Below, piece after piece: positions 1-10,069 of a DNA stretch of 64,000 nt. The translations under genes were made by a program, and so were the position numbers. Positions within the stretch are counted from its first letter, which is position 1; the number at the start of each line of letters is the position of its first letter. Source of the stretch: Thermoguttaceae bacterium (GTDB taxonomy: Bacteria; Planctomycetota; Planctomycetia; Pirellulales; Thermoguttaceae); contig JANXBW010000028.1 of the NCBI GenBank assembly GCA_025060325.1, positions 1 to 64,000 of the forward strand. The letters are read 5' to 3'. The notes beneath the pieces are model-generated. The model did not search any database. It saw nothing but the letters and a program-made list of their open reading frames with translations, and was not told the origin of the DNA.

Positions 1-349
1 ATTCTTCGACGGATTTTCCAGCTATGCTAACGATTATGGGACATCCGAGATTACGGAGCCGCGGTAAATGTTGCCTTAAAAATGCGTCAATTCCGTCATT
101 ATCCAGCCCGATGGAGTTGAGCATTCCCGCCGGTGTTTCCACCGTGCGAGGCGGTGGATTGCCCTTCCGTGGATCTCGGGTAACGGTCTTCGGGATTAAA
201 GCCCCTAATCTTGCCACCGGCACAAATCCCTCAAGTTCCCAGCCCAAACCGAACGTGCCGGAGGCAACCATAACCGGGTTCGGAAGACGCAGTGGGCCGA
301 TCTGTACCGAGAGGTCGACAGTGGCCTGCGAGTTCACGGGGTCATGCAT
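1..349 (-). CDS. pyrD: Dihydroorotate dehydrogenase, class 1B catalytic subunit, N-terminal part (partial)
   Basis: Reading the minus strand from an ATG at 349 gives about 116 open codons that run off the left edge, so only the N-terminal third is present. PyrD oxidises dihydroorotate to orotate in pyrimidine synthesis with FMN as cofactor. The frame contains the family signature in order: LSVQIG...LRLPNPV, VASGTFG, IPKTVT, the strand GNPPPR followed by TPAGMLNSIGL, then PIIVSIAGKSVEE. PAGMLNSIGL is typical of the class 1B (PyrDB-like) form rather than the membrane class 2 enzyme. An AAGGG about 12 nt upstream of the ATG can serve as ribosome-binding site. The gene is the distal member of the minus-strand chaperone block but sits about 600 bp from yacG, so co-transcription is doubtful. 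The identification rests on motif recognition and is strong. Confidence 0.9.
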   Translation of the reverse strand, partial: MHDPVNSQATVDLSVQIGPLRLPNPVMVASGTFGLGWELEGFVPVARLGALIPKTVTRDPRKGNPPPRTVETPAGMLNSIGLDNDGIDAFLRQHLPRLRNLGCPIIVSIAGKSVEE

Positions 350-962
350 GAAACTTAAGGCCCTTAAAAAAGCGGGCGTCCGGAAGCCTCCCGAGGACAT
401 TCAGACGAAGCGTCCCTAAGCAGAACTTGAGCAGGCTGGTGCCGCTATCGGAGACACACGAACCTGCACACTGTTGCGGGAGTAGTAGCGAGCTTACCTA
501 GCCGACTTCCAATAAGGGAACCAACTTAGCACCTTTTGGCTGCGACACTTTGAAACGCCGCTTCAACGGCAGAGACGACCGGGCCCGCACCCGCTCCGGC
601 TCCCAGTCGGTCACCGTCGGACAGCACCACCGCCCCCAAATACTGTGGCCCTTGGTCCAGTATTTCCCGAGATGACAAGTTTTAAAAGAGAGGGCACCGC
701 CGGGAAAGAGAGGCGCATAAAATGCTCGTCAACACAACCAGAGACGGGCTTGGTCGCCGCTCGCGGGAACGAAGCTGCTAGCTCATTCTCAAGTTTCGAG
801 GGGGTTGAATTCCCCTCCCACCCACGGGCCTGGCTGTGAGCCAGTCAGCGGGGCACAAAGCGGCAGCAAAACAAACTCGCCAAACGCTGAATGAGTGTGG
901 CGAGGCAAACTAGAATCCCGGGCGATAGGGCGAGCTCAGCGGCGTGCAGTACGGCCCCGGCT
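350..962. other. Gap between pyrD and yacG
   Basis: About 600 bp without a frame that resembles a protein. The short frames here have biased, low-complexity composition and no recognisable motif. No tRNA T-loop, RNase P or tmRNA signature was found. It presumably holds the pyrD promoter on the minus strand, but no clear -35/-10 pair was recognised. Confidence 0.4.
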
Positions 963-1160
963 TTAATCGTCTTTGTCCTCGCGGAGGCTCTCAGGTCCCT
1001 CCTCAGATTGTTTAGTTTCTTCGCCCGGAATTCGATATATCTCCCCCAACCATCGCCCCAAATCAATCTGACGGCACCGGGAGCTACAAAAGGGCAGTGC
1101 CGAGCTTTGCTCGGGATCAAACTCTTTTCCGCAGATCGGGCATCGCCACTTCCCGGTCAT
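963..1160 (-). CDS. yacG: YacG-type zinc-ribbon protein (DNA gyrase inhibitor family)
   Basis: A 65-aa protein with the two halves of the YacG zinc site: CPICGKEF near residue 8 and [11 protein letters not shown] near residue 28, followed by the conserved LGRWLGE and YRIPGEE stretch. E. coli YacG binds one zinc through these four cysteines and inhibits DNA gyrase by binding GyrB. The tail is acidic and ends EDKDD. Length matches the family. It follows fmdB by 177 bp on the same strand, at the end of the chaperone block. The family assignment is secure; gyrase inhibition in this organism is inferred from E. coli. Confidence 0.88.
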   Translation of the reverse strand: MTGKWRCPICGKEFDPEQSSALPFCSSRCRQIDLGRWLGEIYRIPGEETKQSEEGPESLREDKDD

Positions 1161-1337
1161 CCGCTTATGGGGAAGATCGTTCTTCTCTCAGAGGGCCCTC
1201 CGCCTCATCCCCCACCCTTCCCGGCCGCGGCCGCCAGCAGCTTCACCGGTAAGGAAAAAGGATAGAGCCTACCGCGCCATTGCCGCCCGGCACCGACAGC
1301 GCCCCGATGGGATGCCCCCTACAGTCGAAATGAGACT

Positions 1338-1640
1338 TTAAGCCTCCGATTTGGCCTTGGCTTTCTTTTCTTTCTTGCTGGCAGAAGAAGCCCCGTCACC
1401 ATTTCCGCCCGACGAGCCACCGGTTTTTTCCGCCGCAGCCGCCTTCTTATAAGACTCGCTACGATAATCGGTCTGATAGAACCCGGATCCCTTGAACAAA
1501 ATCGCAGCCCCCGGCCCAATTAGCCGACGAACTTTCCGCCGCCCACACTCTGGGCAGACTCGAATTGGCTCGGCCGTTATCGACTGAAACAGTTCAAACC
1601 GGTGGTCGCAAGCTTCGCAAACGTATTCGTAAGTCGGCAT
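1338..1640 (-). CDS. FmdB-family zinc-ribbon protein
   Basis: A 100-aa protein starting MPTYEYVCEACDHRFE, the standard FmdB/CxxC_CXXC_SSSS N-terminus, with the second zinc pair CPECGRRKVRRL near residue 32 and the family motif FKGSGFYQTDYRS near residue 50. The last 30 residues are a low-complexity tail rich in Lys, Ser, Gly and Ala. FmdB proteins are putative regulators or small zinc proteins of unknown biochemical role. The gene lies 127 bp downstream of grpE on the same strand, a common position for this family beside chaperone genes. The family call is firm; the function is unknown. Confidence 0.88.
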   Translation of the reverse strand: MPTYEYVCEACDHRFELFQSITAEPIRVCPECGRRKVRRLIGPGAAILFKGSGFYQTDYRSESYKKAAAAEKTGGSSGGNGDGASSASKKEKKAKAKSEA

Positions 1641-1767
1641 ACACCAACCCCCAGTTTTCTGCGCAAGTTAAACAAACGAGCTCGGAGCGTGCGTCTCTGG
1701 CAACCTTTGCCGCCGTATCGAGTTGGTTTGATAGCCTTAGGCGCAGCGACAGCTGTAACTATGCGGG

Positions 1768-2535
1768 CTAGTTATTGGCCGGTGCGGGGGCCTTTCCTAA
1801 CGACACCACCACCTGCGCCGGCCGCACTACCCGATCATGGAGCTTATAACCGGTTCGCAGGACACGGAGGACGGTATTCGGCGGACAAGCGTCGCTCGGC
1901 TCCTGGCCAACCGCTTCGTGATAATTCGGATCGAACGGCTGACCCTCCGCCTCAATTCTGGAACAGTGGTGCCGAGCCAACACTTGCTCCAAGTGCTCCG
2001 CCACCATTCGGAATCCGTCTTTTAAAGCGGACGCATTGGCGGTGCTCTCTGCAGCTTCCACCGCCCGATAGATGTCGTCCAGCACCGGGAGCAAGTCCCT
2101 CAGCAGTAACAGCTCCCCGTAACGCCGTTCCTCCTCGAGCTGTCGCGCTACTCGCTTCCGGAAATTATCAAGCTCGGCGTAAGCCCGTAGCAACTGGTCA
2201 CGCGTAGCCGCAAGCTCGGCGCGCACCCGCTCAAGCTCCTCCGTAAGATCCTGCACCGATACCCCTTGGGCGGTACGATCATCAGAAGCAGCTTCGGTCC
2301 CTTGAGCGGTTGCCTCAGCTTCACCTGCCTTCGCCACCTGAGAAACTGCTCCGGAGGCAGGCGTTTCCTCACCTGCGGGCTTGCCACTGGGCGACTGATC
2401 GCCGCAGCTTGCAGCCCCTTGGCTTGCTACCGAGCCTTGGTGCTCTGCAAAGGCAGTATCAGATTCAGCGGGCAATACGCCCTCCGGGCGTAAGCCTTCG
2501 TTTTCCCAAAGCCGTCGAAAACGATTGTCACTCAT
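1768..2535 (-). CDS. grpE: GrpE nucleotide-exchange factor
   Basis: A 255-aa GrpE, the ADP/ATP exchange factor for DnaK. The first ~85 residues are acidic and low in complexity, followed by a long coiled helix (LTEELERVRAELAATRDQLL), YAELDNFRKRV, LLPVLDDIYRA, and the C-terminal beta-wing with FDPNYHEAVGQ and VLRVLRTGYKLHDRVVRPAQV. The ATG at 2535 is preferred over an in-frame start 123 bp upstream because a GGAAGAGGG ribosome-binding site lies directly before it and the extra residues look unlike GrpE. It lies 254 bp downstream of dnaJ on the same strand. No dnaK is in the window, so its partner is encoded elsewhere. Confidence 0.95.
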   Translation of the reverse strand: MSDNRFRRLWENEGLRPEGVLPAESDTAFAEHQGSVASQGAASCGDQSPSGKPAGEETPASGAVSQVAKAGEAEATAQGTEAASDDRTAQGVSVQDLTEELERVRAELAATRDQLLRAYAELDNFRKRVARQLEEERRYGELLLLRDLLPVLDDIYRAVEAAESTANASALKDGFRMVAEHLEQVLARHHCSRIEAEGQPFDPNYHEAVGQEPSDACPPNTVLRVLRTGYKLHDRVVRPAQVVVSLGKAPAPANN

Positions 2536-2789
2536 CCCTCTTCCCCGCGTGTTAAGTTGACTTTTTCCGATGCCTTTGGCAGAAGTTCGACTGCCGGCAT
2601 CGAAGTTCCTTTCTCTGCCCCGAAAGCCACGGAAGTCAAGCAAATGTGCAGTTCGCAACTGGGCCTCGGTTTATGTTTTTCCCTCCCGGTTATCGACGTA
2701 AACAATTATTTAACCTCAGACTCGGCCAACGCACCTATGTCCACGACCACGCCGAAAGAGGATTGTCCCTCCCTCGGCCGACTTAGCCT

Positions 2790-3977
<1,188 letters not shown>

Positions 3978-4174
3978 TTATACTGCGCTGCGGGCTTCGA
4001 CAGCCTCCCCAGTGCGTTCTAGGCCTACCGATCAGACGGGGTGGCGCCTCCCGCACACAAAAGGCTCGGACTAGACGCCACCCATCGAACCCACTGGCCA
4101 GCTTAAGCGTTCGGCAGCTAGCTCGGCTTTCATCAACGGGCAGCGCACCGCGGCCGGGCACCACCCGGACACAC

Positions 4175-4209
4175 AAAAGAGGCCACCTGCGCCCGACAAG
4201 TGGCCTCCT
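4175..4209 (-). terminator. Rho-independent terminator downstream of groEL1
   Basis: On the minus strand an 8-bp perfect stem GAGGCCAC/GTGGCCTC encloses a 13-nt loop and is followed by TTTTGTGTG. It lies 90 bp beyond the groEL1 stop and upstream of dnaJ, and separates the groE genes from dnaJ-grpE. The rest of the 3936-4298 gap shows no gene. Confidence 0.75.
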
Positions 4210-4298
4210 CAACAAACTTTAGTTTGCACTTCCGTCCCGCGCCGGGCTAATAACTAGGGGCAAATACCCCGGTTTCGCTCCAAGCGGACCTAGGTTTG

Positions 4299-5915
4299 TT
4301 AGATTACGGCGCCTTCCACCGGCCGCTTCTTATCCTCATCCTTAAGGTCGGTCACCAGTGTCTCAGTGGTCAACATCAGCCCGGCGATGCTCGCGGCATT
4401 TTCCAGAGCAATGCGGACAACTTTCAGCGGGTCAATAATACCAGCTTTGAACATGTCGACAATCTTGCCGGTATTGGCATCGAAGCCGTAGTTGGTAGGC
4501 TTCTGGGCCACTTCCTCGGCAATCACCGCTCCGTCAAAGCCGCTGTTTTCCGCGATTTGCTCAAGCGGATAGGACAGCACCTTGTAGATGATGTCTACGC
4601 CCAACTTTTCGTCGCCGCGCGCATTTTGCCGGGCTTTTTCCACTGCCTCGCGACAACGGAGCAAGGCCACTCCACCGCCCGGGACGATACCTTCCTCGGC
4701 GGCAGCGCGGGTAGCATGCAGAGCGTCCTCCACGCGGGCTTTGGTCTGCTTCATTTCTGCCTCAGTCGCACCGCCGACGTGGATGACAGCTACCCCACCG
4801 GCCAATTTGGCCAATCGCTCTTGGAATTTTTCCCGGTCGTAATCGCTGTCCGTTTCTTCGATCTGCCGACGGAGCTGCTCGATTCGCGCTTTAATGTCAG
4901 CCGGTTTGCCTGCGCCTTCCACAATCGTCGTGGAATCTTTGTCCACGATTACCTTCTTCGCCCGGCCGAGGTGCTCCAGCGTGACATTCTCGAGCTTGAT
5001 ACCAAGGTCTTCGCTGATCATCGTGCCACCGGTTAGGATAGCGATGTCGGTCAACATCGCCTTGCGGCGGTCACCAAAGCCGGGCGCTTTGACAGCGCAG
5101 CAATTGAGGACCCCGCGCAGCTTGTTGACCACAAGCATTGTCAGGGCCTCGCCTTCTACGTCCTCGGCAATAATCAGAAGTGGTTTCCCGGTCTGGGCCA
5201 CGCGCTCCAAGATTGGAATTAAGTCGCGGATGTTACTGATTTTCTTTTCGTGGATGAGGATGTAGCAGTCCTCGAGCACGCAGTCCATGTGGTCCAATCG
5301 GTTGATGAAATAGGGGGAGAGATACCCCTTGTCGAACTGCATGCCCTCGACAATTTCGTAGGTAGTCTCGGCGGTCTTGCCCTCCTCCACAGTTATCACT
5401 CCGTCGCTTCCCACCTTCTCCATGGCCTCGGCGAGGAGCTCACCGATCTTGCGGTCGTTGTTAGCACTAATTGCGCCGACGCTCGCAATCTCCTCCTTGC
5501 TAGTGACCTTCTTGGCAATCGTATACAGATGGTCTACGGCGGCTCGGACTCCGCGCTCAATCCCCCGACGCAGCGCCGTCGGATTGGCCCCAGCGGTCAG
5601 ATGGCGAAGCCCTTCCCGATAAATGGCTCGGGCAAGGATGGTGGCTGTGGTCGTTCCATCGCCGGCCACATCCGAAGTCTTGGAGGCGACTTCGTTGACC
5701 AGCTTGGCGCCCATGTTTTCAAAACGGTCCTCAAGTTCAATCTCCTTCGCTACCGTCACACCATCCTTGGTGATGACCGGGCCACCGTAGCTCTTATCAA
5801 GGATAACATTGCGGCCCGTGGGTCCCAGCGTGACCGCGACGGCGCGAGCCAATTTGTCCACGCCGTCATAAAGTTTCTTGCGGGCCTGATCCTCGAAAAG
5901 TAGCTGCTTTGCCAC
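4299..5915 (-). CDS. groEL: GroEL chaperonin, copy 1
   Basis: A 538-aa 60-kDa chaperonin. Landmarks are [17 protein letters not shown] near residue 30, the ATP-site motif DGTTT in [13 protein letters not shown] (~87), apical-domain [15 protein letters not shown] (~190), the hinge [18 protein letters not shown], and [11 protein letters not shown] (~410). The protein ends KRPVEGAVI and lacks the flexible GGM tail usual in GroEL. The start is GTG, set by AGAGGAA upstream and the MAKQ N-terminus. It follows groES by 304 bp. With copy 2 it gives the groEL-groES-groEL order known from planctomycetes. Divergence from copy 2 suggests specialised substrates, but that is inference. Confidence 0.96.
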   Translation of the reverse strand: MAKQLLFEDQARKKLYDGVDKLARAVAVTLGPTGRNVILDKSYGGPVITKDGVTVAKEIELEDRFENMGAKLVNEVASKTSDVAGDGTTTATILARAIYREGLRHLTAGANPTALRRGIERGVRAAVDHLYTIAKKVTSKEEIASVGAISANNDRKIGELLAEAMEKVGSDGVITVEEGKTAETTYEIVEGMQFDKGYLSPYFINRLDHMDCVLEDCYILIHEKKISNIRDLIPILERVAQTGKPLLIIAEDVEGEALTMLVVNKLRGVLNCCAVKAPGFGDRRKAMLTDIAILTGGTMISEDLGIKLENVTLEHLGRAKKVIVDKDSTTIVEGAGKPADIKARIEQLRRQIEETDSDYDREKFQERLAKLAGGVAVIHVGGATEAEMKQTKARVEDALHATRAAAEEGIVPGGGVALLRCREAVEKARQNARGDEKLGVDIIYKVLSYPLEQIAENSGFDGAVIAEEVAQKPTNYGFDANTGKIVDMFKAGIIDPLKVVRIALENAASIAGLMLTTETLVTDLKDEDKKRPVEGAVI

Positions 5916-6048
5916 GGCTTTGGTTCCTCTTTCTAAACTAAAACGTTCCTTATTTCGCGACTAACCTTGGCACATTCTTGTGGGCCGAACCCTGACGAAA
6001 TTGGATCTTGCGGCCCTTTCTCTCCTGCCGTAAACACTGCCACACAAT

Positions 6049-6087
6049 GTCGCGGAGACAAACCACTCGTTAGGATCTCCGCGCGAC
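6049..6087 (-). other. Imperfect hairpin between groES and groEL1
   Basis: GTCGCGGAGA (6049-6058) pairs with TCTCCGCGCGAC (6076-6087) apart from a 2-nt bulge. It sits in the 304-bp groES-groEL1 gap. There is no U-run on the minus-strand side, so it is more likely an mRNA-processing, stability or attenuation structure than a terminator. The rest of this gap shows nothing else. Confidence 0.35.
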
Positions 6088-6219
6088 GCTATAAACAAGG
6101 TATGTCTGCAACGCCCTTCCGCGCCCCCGCCTGGTTCCGTAAGTTTTCCCCATCTGAGCTTCGTTTGCGCCAGTTCCGGCCTCCGCCGTTAACCAGCGGC
6201 TCTCGCGAACGGATGCACG

Positions 6220-6525
6220 CTACTCCTTGACCACCTTGGCCAAAATGTCGCTTTCCCGGATGATCTTGATCTCTCGGCCATCAATCTCGATGTCAGTACC
6301 GGCGTACTTGCCAAAGATGACTTCATCACCGACGGCTACCGACATCGTGCTTCGGCGGCCATCCTCCAGCAACTTTCCCGGACCTACCGCGAGCACAGTG
6401 CCACGTTGCGGCTTTTCCTTTGCGGTATCCGGCAGAACGATGCCACCCGGGGTTCGCTCTTCGGCTTCCAACGGTTCGACAACAACACGATCATCAAGCG
6501 GCTTAAGGTTAATCTGCTTGGCCAT
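6220..6525 (-). CDS. groES: GroES co-chaperonin
   Basis: A 101-aa GroES, the heptameric lid for GroEL. It contains [27 protein letters not shown] (here split as [13 protein letters not shown] and the mobile loop [11 protein letters not shown]), then [23 protein letters not shown] and [15 protein letters not shown] at the end. The ATG at 6525 is preceded by AGAGGGG. The gene lies between two groEL copies, 286 bp downstream of groEL2 and 304 bp upstream of groEL1. Only one groES is present here, so it may serve both chaperonins. Confidence 0.96.
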   Translation of the reverse strand: MAKQINLKPLDDRVVVEPLEAEERTPGGIVLPDTAKEKPQRGTVLAVGPGKLLEDGRRSTMSVAVGDEVIFGKYAGTDIEIDGREIKIIRESDILAKVVKE

Positions 6526-6811
6526 AGCTTTTACCCCTCTGCCTTAGGTTCTAACTTCGAAAACACTCCTTTTTTGTCCCCAGTCAGCCCGGCTGCTTGC
6601 ACCAGGCAACCCCTACCAGCAAGCCTGATTGACCAGAAGTCTTATTCCCGCTTTGTAGCGGCCAGAAAGCCGCGGGGCTTTTCAAAGCCAAGGGCGGGAC
6701 AGTCCCCATACACCCTCTCTTTTTTGCGCCGGCCGAGCCCGTCACCCCAAGGCTCCGCGCCCAAGCTCTTAGCTGTTGACTAAAAACTTGGCTCAACGCT
6801 ACCAAACGTGC

Positions 6812-8449
6812 TTATTCTTCAAAGTCCTCAAAGTCCTCCGGTCCGCGCTTCGGTCTCTCGGGCTTCTTCTTTGGGATTTCGGTTATCAGGCATGAGGTCG
6901 TCAACAGCAGGGAGGCTACGCTGGTCGCATTCTCAAGAGCCACGCGGACCACTTTTGCCGGGTCGACAATGCCGGCCTCTACCATGTCGCAGTAGACGCC
7001 TTTCTCGGCGTCGAAGCCCTCGTTCTTGTCCTTGGACTGCTTGATCCTGTTGACAGCCACGCCACCGTCATGCCCGGAATTTTCCACGATCCAGTAAAGT
7101 GGCATTTCCAGGGCTTTTTGGACCACCTTTGCCCCGAGAGCTTCGTCGCCACTGAGTTCAAGCTTCTCCAGCACCTTCCCGGCGCGAATCAAAGCGACCC
7201 CACCGCCGGGGACAATTCCCTCGGCCAAGGCAGCTTGGGTAGCAGCCTTAGCGTCCTCCATGAGGGCCTTGCGCTCCTTCATTTCGGTCTCGGTGGCCGC
7301 TCCCACCATGATCTGCGCCACCCCGCCGGCCAATTTGGCCAATCGTTCTTGCAACTTTTCCCTGTCGTAGTCGCTTGTAGTCTTTTCGATTTCCCGGCGA
7401 ATTTGCTCGGCACGACCCTCAATCGCCTCCTTCTTTCCGCCGCCACCGATGATCGTGGTGTCGTCGGCGGTGACCACCACTTTCTTTGCAGTCCCGAGGT
7501 CGGAGAGTTTCACCGACTCGAGCGAAATGCCTAAGTCCTTGAAGATCGGCTGGCCACCCGTGAGAATTGCGATGTCACCAAGCATTGCCTTCCGCCGCTC
7601 GCCATAGCCGGGGGCCTTCACCGCACAGCAACTCAGAATGCCCCTCAACTTGTTTACGACAAGCGTCGCCAATGCCTCCCCTTCGACATCTTCGGCAATG
7701 ACAAGCAGCGGCTTGCCAGACCGGCTCACTGCCTCCAAAAGCGGAATGAGCGGTTTTGCGCTTGAGAGCTTTTCCTCGTGGACGAGAATATAGCAATTTT
7801 CAAGCTCGCAGGTTTGCTCTTCCTGGTTGGTGACGAAGTGCGGCGACAAATAGCCGCGGTCAAATTGCATTCCCTCCACAAACTCGACGTATGTTTCCGC
7901 CTGCCGGCCCTCCTCGACGGTAATCACTCCATCCTTGCCAACCTTCATGAAGGCATCGGCCAGGACAGAGCCAATTTCCGGATCATTGTTGCCGGCGATG
8001 GTGGCCACCTGCATGATTTCCTTTTTGTTTTTCTCGTCGATCTTCTTTGCCATGCGGCGAATTTCCTCCACGACCGCCGCTGTCGCCTTATGCATGCCCC
8101 GCGCTAAGGCCATCGGATCAGCGCCGGCCGCGATCATCCGCAATCCTTCGCGGAACATGGCCTCGGCCAGCACAGTCGCTGTGGTCGTGCCATCACCGGC
8201 AACGTCGTTGGTCTTGGACGCTGCCTCTTTCACAAGCTGAGCGCCGAGATTTTCATACGCGTCCTGCAGGCTGATATCCTCGGCGACCGTCACGCCATCT
8301 TTGGTGATCTTCGGTGACCCCCAACCCTTATCCAAGACAGCATTCCGACCACGAGGTCCCAACGTTGTGCGGACTGCCCGGGCAAGCTTGGTTACACCCT
8401 CCAAAAGAGCCGTCCGGGCAGCTTCCTCGTAAACCATTTGCTTCGCCAC
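6812..8449 (-). CDS. groEL: GroEL chaperonin, copy 2
   Basis: A 545-aa chaperonin with the same architecture as copy 1: [17 protein letters not shown] (~30), [15 protein letters not shown] (~86), [15 protein letters not shown] (~191), [11 protein letters not shown] (~410). The C-terminus is acidic and aromatic ([10 protein letters not shown]) in place of the GGM tail. Initiation is at GTG with an excellent AGGAGG 10 nt upstream. It is the first gene of the minus-strand groE block and diverges from rpe. No CIRCE element was recognised in the 600-bp upstream gap, so HrcA control is not supported by the sequence. Confidence 0.96.
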   Translation of the reverse strand: MAKQMVYEEAARTALLEGVTKLARAVRTTLGPRGRNAVLDKGWGSPKITKDGVTVAEDISLQDAYENLGAQLVKEAASKTNDVAGDGTTTATVLAEAMFREGLRMIAAGADPMALARGMHKATAAVVEEIRRMAKKIDEKNKKEIMQVATIAGNNDPEIGSVLADAFMKVGKDGVITVEEGRQAETYVEFVEGMQFDRGYLSPHFVTNQEEQTCELENCYILVHEEKLSSAKPLIPLLEAVSRSGKPLLVIAEDVEGEALATLVVNKLRGILSCCAVKAPGYGERRKAMLGDIAILTGGQPIFKDLGISLESVKLSDLGTAKKVVVTADDTTIIGGGGKKEAIEGRAEQIRREIEKTTSDYDREKLQERLAKLAGGVAQIMVGAATETEMKERKALMEDAKAATQAALAEGIVPGGGVALIRAGKVLEKLELSGDEALGAKVVQKALEMPLYWIVENSGHDGGVAVNRIKQSKDKNEGFDAEKGVYCDMVEAGIVDPAKVVRVALENATSVASLLLTTSCLITEIPKKKPERPKRGPEDFEDFEE

Positions 8450-9045
8450 TGTCGGAGTCCTCCTTCGTATCGCTCGCTAACAGGGTGCCTGCGTGGTTTT
8501 TAACACCTGGTCGTAAGGGTGGCACACCGAGTTCGCTTAACCCCCGAAACTACTGGCCGCGAACTTTCAGGGTTTGCCAGCCCTATGCTGGTTTTAGACA
8601 AAGTACTGTGGGCCGGCCTATCCAGTAAGAGATCGAGGGTTCCGAACTAAACGATCCGGGTACAAAATTGGCAGGTCTTTTTTGTCGTTTCAGAAATTGC
8701 AAGCTATATGCCCAACTTATGGCTGAAAGACATAAGTCTTAGCTTGTAATGGAGTTGCGTCGAAAATTCCCAAGCTGGGGTGTTCGAGGCTAGGCTACCG
8801 AGCGATCGAGCTGCCACTTTGACAGCCGAGCCGATCGAGAAAGTTTCTGGGGAAACCCTCCGGGGTTCTGATCAAGGGCCGCTCGCCGTAGTCCGGATCA
8901 TTTCCGAGGCTCTATCGGCGGTTTTTATTTCAGGAAACAACTGTCGCGACCCGCTGAGACACCGGGTTAGGCCAGCCGGCTTGAGTCCTTTCGCCATAAA
9001 ATGCACCTAAAAAGAGAAGTTTCCTAGGGAACGAGCGAGGTGCAG
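8450..9045. other. Divergent intergenic region groEL2 / rpe
   Basis: About 600 bp between two divergent genes, so promoters for both must lie here. No CIRCE inverted repeat, no convincing -35/-10 pair and no reading frame with protein character was recognised. Confidence 0.4.
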
Positions 9046-9783
9046 ATGAGTCCTGCCAAGATCGATGCATCACGTACGTGGTTATCCGGAATCCGAAACA
9101 ACCGACCGGTAATCGCCCCTTCGCTTCTTGCCTGTGACTTCGCCCGCCTTGGGGAAGAGGTCCGCGCCTTGGAAGCCGCCGGGGCGGAGGTGCTTCATAT
9201 CGACGTCATGGACGGGCACTTCGTCCCCAACTTGAGCATGGGGGTACCCATTGTTGAGGCCATCCGACGGACGACCTCTCTGGCCCTGGACGTCCACTTA
9301 ATGCTTGACAATCCGGAAGAATTCATCGCACCTTTCCGAAAGGCCGGCGCTGATGCGCTGACTGTTCACATCGAGGTTTGCCCTGACCCCCGGCCGATTC
9401 TGGACGAGATTCGCTCGCTAGGGGCGGCGGCCGGCCTCAGTCTAAACCCCCCGACTCCCGCGGAAGTTCTTTGCCCGTTTTTAGGCGAGTGTGACCTCGT
9501 ATTGGTGATGAGTGTGATGCCCGGCTTCGGTGGTCAACCCTTTCAGGCATCCGCCTTGGAAAAGCTCAGGCTCTTGAGGCGGGAGGCTCCCCCGCAGTTG
9601 GTACTATCCATCGATGGCGGCGTAAAAGCAGAAAATGTGGCGCAATGCGCAGGCGCTGGTGCTGATCTTCTGGTGGTTGGGACCGGATTATTCGCCGGGC
9701 TGGAGGGAGACTATCGCGTGCGGTTGGATAAGCTTCGGGCAAACGCCCTGCGCGGTTGCTTGGCAGATGCCGCCCCGGCTTGA
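9046..9783 (+). CDS. rpe: Ribulose-phosphate 3-epimerase
   Basis: A 245-aa TIM-barrel enzyme interconverting D-ribulose 5-phosphate and D-xylulose 5-phosphate in the pentose phosphate pathway. Motifs seen in order: IAPSLLACDFARLGEEV, VLHIDVMDGHFVPNLSMG with the metal-binding His/Asp, LDVHLML, VMSVMPGFGGQPF, SIDGGVKAENV with the second catalytic Asp, and VVGTGLF phosphate binding. The ATG at 9046 is preferred over the GTG at 9040 because GAGG ends just before it. About 20 residues precede the barrel, slightly longer than most Rpe. It is divergent from groEL2. Confidence 0.94.
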   Translation: MSPAKIDASRTWLSGIRNNRPVIAPSLLACDFARLGEEVRALEAAGAEVLHIDVMDGHFVPNLSMGVPIVEAIRRTTSLALDVHLMLDNPEEFIAPFRKAGADALTVHIEVCPDPRPILDEIRSLGAAAGLSLNPPTPAEVLCPFLGECDLVLVMSVMPGFGGQPFQASALEKLRLLRREAPPQLVLSIDGGVKAENVAQCAGAGADLLVVGTGLFAGLEGDYRVRLDKLRANALRGCLADAAPA

Positions 9784-10069
9784 CACTCCACTCGGCGACG
9801 TGAACCGCCCGCCCGGAAAACAGAGAATCCGCTACACCAGGGAACGGGAAAAAGCCGGTTATCCAGATTCAAATCCCGAGGGATGATCAAAGATTTCCTC
9901 CACGCGACCGGCAGGGCTAATGATAAAGCAAGCGGCCCCGGAGGGAATTGCGGGGGTTTAAAGCATGCTACTGGGGGTAGCACCTATCGGAGGTCTTTCT
10001 CCAGGCAGTGTGATCTCCGCAGCTCCCCCCGGCTGTTGTACATCAAGTCAGCGTTATGCGAGGAACTAA

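Noticed and set aside
1-60. TTCGACGG near the left edge resembling the conserved 5' end of tmRNA
   Set aside because: The complementary strand encodes a clear PyrD N-terminus through this position, and no tag frame or 3' tRNA-like end follows.
780-830. GAGGGG-loop-CCCCTC with GTTGAATTC loop, looking like a tRNA T-arm
   Set aside because: The loop lacks the TTCRA core, and no acceptor, D-arm or anticodon stem can be drawn around it.
8450-9045. Search for a CIRCE element upstream of groEL2
   Set aside because: No TTAGCACTC-N9-GAGTGCTAA or near variant was found here or before groES, groEL1 or dnaJ.
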